Shown here in pieces: positions 56,553-64,000 of a stretch of 64,000 nucleotides of DNA (within the stretch, counting starts at the first letter, position 1; each line of letters begins with the position of its first letter). A model generated the notes under the pieces. It searched no databases. It was not told where the DNA came from and saw only the letters and a program-made list of their open reading frames with translations. A program made the position numbers and the translations under genes. The stretch lies in NCBI RefSeq assembly GCF_000143415.4, contig NW_003314296.1, forward strand, positions 849,645 to 913,644. Direction: 5' to 3'. The DNA is from Selaginella moellendorffii (taxonomy: Eukaryota > Streptophyta > Lycopodiopsida > Selaginellales > Selaginellaceae).

Positions 56553-57240
56553 GAGACTAATGGATCCAAAAATGCAAGTTGGATTATCATTTTTGCATCA
56601 GTGGTGTCCTTGTTGTTGTGGTGATTCCGCTCACTGGCCTTGCCTTCTTCTTTTCTGCGGCCATTCAAGGTCTCTGATTATGGTTGCCTTCATTGCATGT
56701 GTGATGCCATCACAACTCCATGTATTTCAGGTAATTGGCGAGGGATGAGGTTGTCTCCTTGATTGCGAGGATTATATGTGTTTCCTGTCCTAGTCGATCT
56801 GGGGCAAGATTTGTACTTTGAGCCCTTACTTTTTACTGCTCACACCCTATTTAGCATGGAGCTCAGCTACGTCAAGGATCCCACATTACAAAAAGCTGGC
56901 TGCCCATAAACAAATGCGAAAAAGAAAAATAAAGTCTGACAGTATTTTGCTTCAGTAACCCAATTTAGCTAAGAGACACAAAAAGGCAAATTACACCTAA
57001 AACATCTATGCAATTTCCCTCTAGTCCCAGCTAAAGTGGTTGCCATTCAAATGTTCTAGCACTATTAAATTTAGTGATCTATCCACTGTGAAAAATGCAC
57101 AAAAGAAACATAAATATTCTATAGTGCAAAGAGCTTGCAAACCAAATTGATCAAGACCTTTCAACTTGTCTCGGTTTCCAAATATGATGATCAGACATAA
57201 AGCCCTAGACTTGTGTGCTGTCACATTTTTCTATTTCCCC
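56553..57240 (+). repeat. Dispersed repeat R (copy 2)
   Basis: 56553-56770 matches 63228-63410 (tgcaagttggattatcattt, ttggccttgccttcttcttt, ttcaggtaattggcgaggga). 56810-57240 matches copy 1 inverted. On the minus strand both copies encode a similar short start (MAxEKKKARPxSGI), interrupted here by a one-base insertion before the protease frame. Confidence 0.75.
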
Positions 57241-57541
57241 ACATGTCCAATAACAGTTTCAGATTCTCATTAGCAGATTTATTTTTTTAGAAAAAATAAA
57301 TATTTTATAGAAAATTAAATATAAAATATTAATGGATATTTCCTAATTATCCATAAGCTCTATATTATTTTATAACTTACATATGTTATTATACTTACAC
57401 TATAGTTAAATCAAATATAATTTAAACATATACATATATATACATATACATATATACATATATACAATTAAACTTAGTTTTAGTTTAGGGAATACGTAAT
57501 AAAAATATTGGGGAGAAAATAATACTTTAAATTACCAAGAA
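57241..57541. other. AT-rich spacer
   Basis: TA-rich sequence with repeated acatata units (about 57427-57465). No gene was seen. Confidence 0.4.
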
Positions 57542-58311
57542 ATGAATGAAATATTTAGATCAGGCTTTCATGAAATTTTGATGTGTATTAATACATCTAT
57601 TGAATATAATTCAAATGATATCTATTATGATTTTCAAGCAATAGATTTTGGTAGAGGCTCTAATAGTAAAGGATAAAATGGTATATTTCATGGTTATCAA
57701 ATAAGAGATAGTTTAAAACATTTAATATGTTTAGAAAACATATGTATATTGCAGGTTCTAGTTTATTTAGTGTTACTGGTCTACATTATTCCTTTGCATA
57801 TAATGCTTTTTATTGGTGGAATAATTCAACAACTTTAAATTCTTTACAAGAAAAAATTAGATATATTGAATCAAATAACCTAAATTGCTACATAAAATTA
57901 ACAACTTTATATGGTGGATTTCCTAATAATTTTCTCATGACAGATTCTTTACTTGTATCTCCAAATGGTAAAAATATTTTATTATTAAGATCAAATTGTA
58001 AACTTGAGCTTTATTCTGGAAAAATCTCTATATGAGTATCCCCAAATAAAGAAGAATATTATAGTTTATGTAAGCTAATACTTCAAATTGATGGAAATTT
58101 AGTTTTATATAATGAAAAGAAAAAGGTAGTCTGGTCCATTAATAAATATTGTAAGCATTCATATTGTTTACAAATTACATATTTAACTATACAAGATGAT
58201 TGTAATATTGTTATATACAATGGAAGGGTACCAAATTATCCTTGGTGGGATTCAAAAACTTATAAACATCCATATTGTATAAATAATTATAGATTTATTT
58301 TAAATTTATAA
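57542..58311 (+). pseudogene. Broken bulb-type lectin gene
   Basis: Same layout as the 2151-2933 gene on the plus strand. The N-terminal domain starts MNEIFRSGFHEILMCINTSI and is interrupted by a TAA after GRGSNSKG. A frameshift near 57722 moves to the frame MFRKHMYIAGSS. The bulb lectin follows (LLVSPNGKNILLLRSNCKL), then a TGA at 58033-58035, then ILQIDGNLVLYNEKKKVVW and a further repeat IQDDCNIVIYNG. Two stops and one shift mean it cannot make a full product. The lectin part keeps the QxDxNxVxY pattern. Confidence 0.8.
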
Positions 58312-58719
58312 TAATAATAATAATCATTATGATAAGATTTATTAATATTTAATTTTAAGCTTATAGGGAAATGACTAATAGGGAAAAAAGGAAAACTATT
58401 CTTAGTATCCCTATTGCCAAATCTTATTACCCATTCCTTATATGAGAACCTACTATAACTTGTATTCATGCCTCACCTAAAATAAGCAACTTCAAAATTA
58501 GTATTGAGGTCAATTAAATATTCTTAGTTGGAATAGGATGATATATTACATTTTTTATGTAAAATAAAAAATTGAATTTAAAAAGGTTAATATACTCCTT
58601 TTGGAGCTAATTAACAGTCATATCATCATGATGAACTAAAAGTATTTATCTACATAGAGAAGTAGAGTTAAAATAAACATGATAGAGTGACTCACTCTAT
58701 TCAGTGTTTCATTGTCTTT
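58312..58719. other. AT-rich intergenic
   Basis: Nothing coding or repetitive could be recognised apart from short ATA runs. Confidence 0.4.
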
Positions 58720-58941
58720 TTAACTTCTGATGCAGAAATGTTTAAGCTGTCTGGTTGTTGGAGAAGCTCCTCTAGCACCCAGATCAAGCTCCATTGAAAC
58801 ACCTCTGCCACTTTCAAGCGGATATGGCCCTGCAGCTCCGGCGTACTGATTCCCAGCCTGGAGATACGCGATGACGGGATCCTCGGAATTTCGCATTTGT
58901 CCTGTCTCTCGCCAAGTCTGGTGTTGGGCTTTAGCTGCCAT
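58720..58941 (-). CDS. Hypothetical 73-aa protein
   Basis: An ATG-initiated frame of normal composition (MAAKAQHQTWRETGQM..., ending KHFCIRS). No domain, signal peptide or membrane span was recognised, and no second copy was seen in the window. GC content is higher than its flanks, which is the only support for coding. It may be an exon of a larger gene or chance. Confidence 0.25.
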   Translation of the reverse strand: MAAKAQHQTWRETGQMRNSEDPVIAYLQAGNQYAGAAGPYPLESGRGVSMELDLGARGASPTTRQLKHFCIRS

Positions 58942-59213
58942 GGTGGTTGTGGGGAATTTTTATGGATACATAGACTACCGCCAACATCTTGGTTGCTCTT
59001 GACCACCTTAAGCTGCCACTGCCAGTAGAGTTTGCACGGGACATGGAGCGTGATCGAGCAAGAATGGGAGATCAAGCTTGGCAGACAGGAAGATCATCGT
59101 CAAGGCCATCGTCCAGAGAGGTCTGGAAATCATCTCGAGGTGAGCAGGCGCTCATCGCAGGAGCCGCATCGCATGCGATTCTTCAGTTTGAATTTAAGTT
59201 TTGCTAAAATATA

Positions 59214-61746
59214 CTACGAAATTCTAGGTATATCCACTATCGTTAGACCTTTACTTATTTTTCTGGAGAGAATCTCTTGGACTCTTGCAGCTTTCCCTCG
59301 CTCTCCTAGGACGCTGTAAACATTAGAAAGCAGCACATAAGGCCCAGCTTCGTCACAGCCCGGCATGTCAATTATCAAATCACCAATGCTCGAGGCTCTA
59401 GTGAGATCGCCATGTATGCAACAGGCATTCAAGAGTGCCGTCCAGCTGCTAGAATCCGGCAAAAACGGCATGCACTTGATCAATTCCTGTGCAGCTTCCA
59501 ACCTCCCAGATCGGCCCAGCAGATCGATCAAGCACCCAAAATGCTCGCAGATTGGATCAATCATGAAGTCCACTTGCATCGAGAGAAAGTAGCCTCGAGC
59601 GGTCTCCACAAGCCCCGCGTGGCTGCAAGCTGATATGGCGGCCACAAACGTCACGGCATCCGGTATGAAACCCTGCTGCTGCATGAGCCCAAAGCACGTC
59701 AAGGCTGACATGTTATGCCCATTCTGGGCATATGCCGTTATCATGGCGCTCCAGGCTTTGTGCGCATGCCATGAAAGATCGTGGTAGCCTCGGATATGTT
59801 GCCACATTTCCCGTAGACGTTTACAAGCCCAGTGGCGACGCTCACGTCGGAGAGGAATCCACTCTCGAGGATCATCGCGTGGAGAGCTCTCGTCTCTCGC
59901 AGCGATGAAATCCCTAAGAGGGCTTCCAGTGCACCAACAAAGGTGAAGTTATTCGCATGAAAGCCATCCAAGTTGAGAGTTCTGTAAAGCAGCCATGCGT
60001 CGCTGTAGTGGCCATTTTGGGCAAATGCGAGAATCATCGTGTTCCATGACACGATGTTCTTCTCTTGCATCTTGTCAAAGATACACTTTGCTTGCTCCAG
60101 CTTGAGAACCTGGGCATATCCCAGCATCATTGTGTTGTTTGAGACAACATCCCGGTCTGGCATTGTCGAAAGCATCTTCTCGGCGTCATCTATGAGCCCG
60201 TTTTGGACGTTCATGGTTATCATCAGGTTGAAAGAGACTGTATTTTTTTCCTTCATTTGTGAGAACATCCTCTTGGCTGCCTCAAGATGCCCGTTTTGAG
60301 TATACGCATAGAGCATAGAGTTGCATAGCATGACATCGTGTTGATCCGCATTGTCAAACACAAGTTTGGCGCTGTCCAGATTCTGGCACCTCGCCATTGC
60401 CACTAATGCGGTAGCAATCGCAACTTGGTGTGTAAACTCCATTTCCTCGACAATTGAGAGGACCATTCTTCCCAGATCGGTGTTTCCGATGTTAGAACAG
60501 CAAGAAGTGTCACTCGGTTTGGACGAAGTCCCTCGACATCCATTCTCATCAGCAGCTTGATGGAATTCTCTCCACGCCCGTTTTGGGCATTTGCAAAGAT
60601 GATGGTGTTCCAAGATATCAGATTCGGCAGCGGCATTCGATGGAACAAGTCCGTGGCTTCCTCCAAATCCCCGCTCTGGCCAAACGCCGCAATCAGCGTG
60701 TTCCACGTAGAAGCGTTTTGCATGGGCATAAAATCAAACATTGCTCCTGCTTCATAAATCCGTCCACCCTGCACGAAAGCCGCCAACATTGCATTCCACG
60801 TAACATCGTTTCGCTGTGGCGCCCGTTCAAATATTTCTCTCGCTTCTTCAAGATGCCCATTCTGGGCATATGCTGCAACCATTGTCGTCCACGACACGAC
60901 ATTCTTTTGCGGCATTTTGTCAAAGATCTCAGTGGCTTTCTCGACCCGACCAAACTTCCCGTACATGCTAACGCAGGCAGTGGCCACGGAGACATGCGCC
61001 ATGAGGCCCAAATCAACGACATCATCATGGAGCTGTCGCCCCGTCACCTGGCAGCCGACAGTGGAACAGCAATTTATGCTGCTGATGAATGTTATGTTGT
61101 CGAGCTGAAGGCCCTCCAAATCCATGTTTCTGAGCATCTCAAGATCCTCGTAACAATACCCAGCTTGGGCATATGCTGTGATCATCGCGTTCCATGAAAT
61201 CCTATCCTTTTCGGGAATTTCATCGAAGATTTCTTTCGCTAGCGAGACTTCCCCGGTGGATGCATAAGAGTAAATCATGGCAGTCCACGACACATCTGTT
61301 CTTCCAGGCATCAGATCAAAGAGATTCCTTGCGCCGTAAAGATGCCCGTTTTGGGCAAGTGCGCCAAGCATGATGTTGTATGAGAAAACGTTCCTGGGAC
61401 GAATTCTCGCAAAGAGACTCCTTGCTTCGTCCAATCCACCGCAAGCGCCAAACATCCTCACGGCTAGATTGTTGAGGACCAGCTCTGAGTTGTATCGATC
61501 GCGTAGGATCAAGGCATGGATCCGCCGTGCCGCGGCGAGGCATCTGGCGGCGCTGCATTGAGCTAGGAGCGAGCTGTAGAGGGTGAAATCTCCTCGGATC
61601 TCGCGGATTTTTGGATTTTTGGTCGAGGGATTTTTGGAGCTGGGTCTTTGCGAGATCTGGCACCGATTGATCCTTGGAAGAGAGGTGGATCCCGAGAGAA
61701 GGAAATCGTTGCTGCGGGTTTCTCTTCTTCTTCGAGCCAAGAACAA
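59214..61746 (-). pseudogene. PLS-class PPR gene with two frameshifts
   Basis: Three minus-strand frames join into one PPR protein. 61746-about 60490 has VVSWTTMVAAYAQNGHLEEA and WNTLIAAFGQSGDLEEA. About 60500-59770 has LCNSMLYAYTQNGHLEAAK and VATGLVNVYGKCGNISEA. 59775-59214 has WSAMITAYAQNGH, LIDLLGRSGRLEAAQELI, and an E-like end SKGLTIVDIP. Repeats stay in register across each junction, so each is a one- or two-base shift rather than an intron. The region begins without an in-frame ATG (edge TTG after a TGA). It is either a pseudogene or an assembly with indel errors; the rest of the frame is free of stops, so loss would be recent. It is divergent from the GST gene. Confidence 0.8.
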
Positions 61747-61850
61747 GGATCATTCAAAGGATTCGTTGAAACTTTGACTCTAACACGTGGCAGTTTGACT
61801 GTGAGATGTGGACTTAAGATGAAGCCTAGCGGAAGAACAACACCGCGGCT

Positions 61851-62789
61851 ATGGCGATCCAGCTCTACAGCCTTGCCACTCCAAATGGCAGGAAGGTATT
61901 GATCACAGCCAAGGATTTTCTCTTGTTTGATCGGAGTTTGATCTAAACGATCAGGTGAGCATTGCGCTCGAAGAAATGGGGCTTGACTACGAGCCGCACA
62001 CAATTAACATCCGAAACAACGAGCAGTTCCATCCGGACTTCGTTGCCATCAATCCCAACTCCAAAATCCCCGCAATCGTCGATCCAAATGGCCCAGGTTT
62101 GCTGCTCTTTTGATCGCTTGTCTTTTCGATCTTTCTAATTTGGATTCGCTATCCAGATGGAAAACCCATGAATGTCTTCGAGAGTGGAGCGATTCTTCTC
62201 TATCTGGCGGAGAAGACGGGCAAGTTCATCTCGCAAGATCCCAGGCTAAAGTGGGAGACAATCCAGTGGGTCTTCTTCCAAATGGCAGGCGTTGGCCCAA
62301 TGTCCGGCCAGGTTAGAGAAACTTGTGAATTCCTAGATTTCATGGATCATCGTTGTGTTCTTCGTTGATGCATGGGTTTTGTTCTCGTATCTTGGTGTTC
62401 TTGGTGTTCTTGGCCTTGTTTATCTTGTTTGGGATTTTGTTCTTCATGTTCTTGAGCTCTCATTTGTTTCTTTCTTTCATTAGTTTGGGCACTTCTACTT
62501 CCATGCCAGGGATAAGTGCGATCATCCATACCCCCTGGAGCGTTACTCCACCGAGGTGAAGCGCCTGATGGGAGTGCTGGAGAAGCGGCTTGAAGGGCGA
62601 GAGTTTTTGATAGATGGCGGCTACTCCATCGCAGACATGGCCACTTTCCCATGGATCTACTGTATCGAGGTTTCCTACAAGGGGGCGGAGGTCATAGGCC
62701 TCGAGAACTTCCCAAACGTCATGGCTTGGAAGGAGCGTTGCATGGAACGCCCGGCCACTGCCAAAGGTATGAAAGTGTGTAAGTTCTAA
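61851..62789 (+). CDS. Ure2p-type glutathione S-transferase, four exons
   Basis: Exons are 61851-61895, 61955-62096, 62157-62311 and 62484-62789; 648 nt, 215 aa, all GT-AG with phases closing. The N-terminal thioredoxin fold reads LATPNGRKVSIALEEMGLDY, with INPNSKIPAIVDP (cis-Pro) and FESGAILLYLAEKTG (Glu-Ser binding the gamma-glutamyl group). The C-terminal helical domain contains QMAGVGPMSGQ, DGGYSIADMATFPWI and PNVMAWKERCMERPA. The TPNG start and long INIRNNEQF loop mark the Ure2p/YfcG-like class, found in bacteria, fungi and early land plants but not in flowering plants as far as I recall. It is expected to be cytosolic, with thiol-disulfide or conjugation activity. A truncated copy lies at 15644-15812. 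Confidence 0.95.
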
Positions 62790-63144
62790 ATAGTAACTAG
62801 AATAATTTGAAGGTGTTCTGTTTAATACTAAGAATTTAATCAATAATTGTCCAATACTAAAGTATGTTAAATAATATTCAGTAAGTACTAACTCCCATAT
62901 TGCTAAAACTGATGCAAATCATCATGCCAGCCATTGCCCTACGTGATTTTTAGTTTGCATATGTCTACCATCTTTAATAATGGAGTTGGATAACAGAGGA
63001 AAAGCTCCTGTCGAGATATGTTTTTCTTCCACAAAAAGGAAGAACAATAAATCTGGCCTATCGCAATTGGAGCAAAGGATCTCAAGCAAGCAATAAAAGT
63101 GTTTACTGTGCCACCTCTAAATCAAAAAGGAAATATTAAAAATC
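62790..63144. other. Intergenic, 3' of the GST gene
   Basis: AT-rich. No feature was recognised. Confidence 0.4.
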
Positions 63145-63600
63145 TCAACTCAAAGCTAAGGAAGAAAAAGGAAAATCGGGTCCATATGCTGTTTTGATAA
63201 TCTTGTGGTGCCCAATTGGAAGCATGAGATTGATGGATGCAAAAATGTAAGTTGGATTATCATTTTGTATTAGTGGTGTCTTCGTTGTTGCTGCGATTCC
63301 ACTCATTGGCCTTGCCTTCTTCTTTTCCACGGCCATTTGTGTATTTCCTGTCACAACTCCATATATTTCAGGTAATTGGCGAGGGATGAGATTGTCTCCT
63401 TGATTGCAAAGATTATATGTGTTTCATGTCCTGGGAGTGGCTAAATCTAACAGCCTAATTTAACGAAATTTTCTTCCCGCCAATTACAATTAAGCTAGAG
63501 AATTTAATTGTAAAAATTCTTATAATTAAGTTCATTAAGTGTAAGGAGGGTATGTTTTTACCCTTGTATGATCTTCAGGGATCTTCTGCTCTTATCTGGA
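63145..63600 (+). repeat. Dispersed repeat R (copy 3)
   Basis: 63228-63410 matches copy 2 and 63450-63600 matches copy 1 inverted, including the hairpin arms TTACAATTAA/TTAATTGTAA near 63483-63513. The minus strand carries an intact short start (MAVEKKKARPMSGIAATTK) that copy 2 has lost by a one-base change; downstream it diverges into unrelated sequence. Confidence 0.75.
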
Positions 63601-64000
63601 AGAGTGATTCGAATTCTCGCGAAAGATTTGAATATCGGCTGCGGCGGACGGGAAGATCTATGTTGCGACGAGAACAGGAACGCGCTCAAGAGCTGCAAGA
63701 GACTCGATCCAGCTCGCAACGAGTGGGAGGCTATGGCGGATTTAGGTCAAGAACGCAGGGGAATCGTGATGAATTGCAGCCAGTTTGCGGTTATGAGCGG
63801 ATAGAACGGATTCGCAAGGCGAGTTCAGTTCCAGCTCCGAAAGTTTTGACGGTGATTCCTCATGGCAGATTGGCAAGGGATCTGCAAGCGGGGCAGTGTA
63901 TTGCTTCCCTGTCACTAGGAAGATCATCTCTGCTTGCCTTGGTAGTGAGCGATTGCAGCAGGAGATTGTTGCTGTGGTTCAAGATCAAGGCGGGGAGTGT
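63568..64000 (+). pseudogene. Partial kelch-type gene abutting repeat R
   Basis: 63598-63802 encodes GCGGREDLCC, then NALKSCKRLDPARNEWEAMADLGQERRG, a kelch-type blade (YDPxxNxWxxM..M). The frame stops at 63802-63804, but another frame continues open to the window edge (SSWQIGKGSASGAVYCF). The 5' boundary coincides with the end of repeat R. It is either a truncated fragment with a frameshift or exons of a gene continuing beyond 64000. Confidence 0.45.

Noticed and set aside
1-64000. CRISPR arrays, bacterial operons, plasmid or viral genomes
   Set aside because: No regularly spaced repeats with unique spacers. Introns, telo-boxes and plant families show a nuclear plant locus; the only retro-type sequences are LTR retrotransposons without an envelope gene.

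Overview
The window looks like nuclear DNA of a vascular plant, most likely a lycophyte close to Selaginella. That identification is an inference. It rests on very short introns (47-61 bp where I could place both splice sites), nearly intronless PPR genes of the PLS class with 'YAQNGH' repeats, telo-box promoters, a plant RING-H2 ATL gene, a lectin receptor kinase, a Ure2p-type glutathione transferase of the kind known from early land plants, and plant LTR elements primed by initiator tRNA-Met. No CRISPR, operon, phage or tRNA gene was seen.

Layout. 0.1-5.4 kb: a five-exon gene joining C2, transmembrane and LysM segments (minus), a secreted bulb-lectin protein (minus), an ATL RING-H2 ligase (minus) sharing a 163-bp promoter with the ribosomal protein eL39 gene (plus), and a composite pseudogene derived from the 16-19.6 kb locus. 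5.6-12.2 kb: three LTRs of one non-autonomous element in tandem, with an orphan ORF; its first LTR is interrupted by a complete 593-bp TRIM element with a 5-bp target duplication. A decayed Ty3/gypsy integrase follows. 14.2-19.6 kb: a head-to-head pair of secreted DUF26-like proteins, a GST gene fragment, a long PPR gene (minus) and a divergent METTL16-type RNA methyltransferase gene (plus). 21.2-31.5 kb: a chromovirus remnant whose LTR is invaded by further LTR elements carrying GA-rich minisatellites. 32.1-34.5 kb: an intact six-exon lectin receptor kinase (minus). 34.9-40.3 kb: a PPR relic and a dead Helitron. 40.9-52.3 kb: LTR fragments and a second GA-minisatellite element, split by a complete 7.27-kb LTR element with no coding capacity (LTRs 42989-44130 and 49116-50259, target duplication AAAGG). 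53.3-64 kb: two decayed bulb-lectin loci, a papain-like protease homologue, copies of a dispersed repeat, a frameshifted PPR gene, an intact GST gene and a partial kelch-type ORF.

How the genes relate. There is no pathway-like cluster. Themes are housekeeping RNA biology (eL39, METTL16-like, PPR), surface perception (lectin receptor kinase, bulb-lectin proteins, C2-LysM protein, DUF26-like proteins) and ubiquitin or stress functions (ATL, GST). The candidates I consider least described are the C2-TM-LysM architecture, a possible shared N-terminal domain coupled to bulb lectins in four loci, and the ABRE-array LTR of the young non-coding retroelement. All coordinates and splice sites were read by eye; identities and homologies were not computed.
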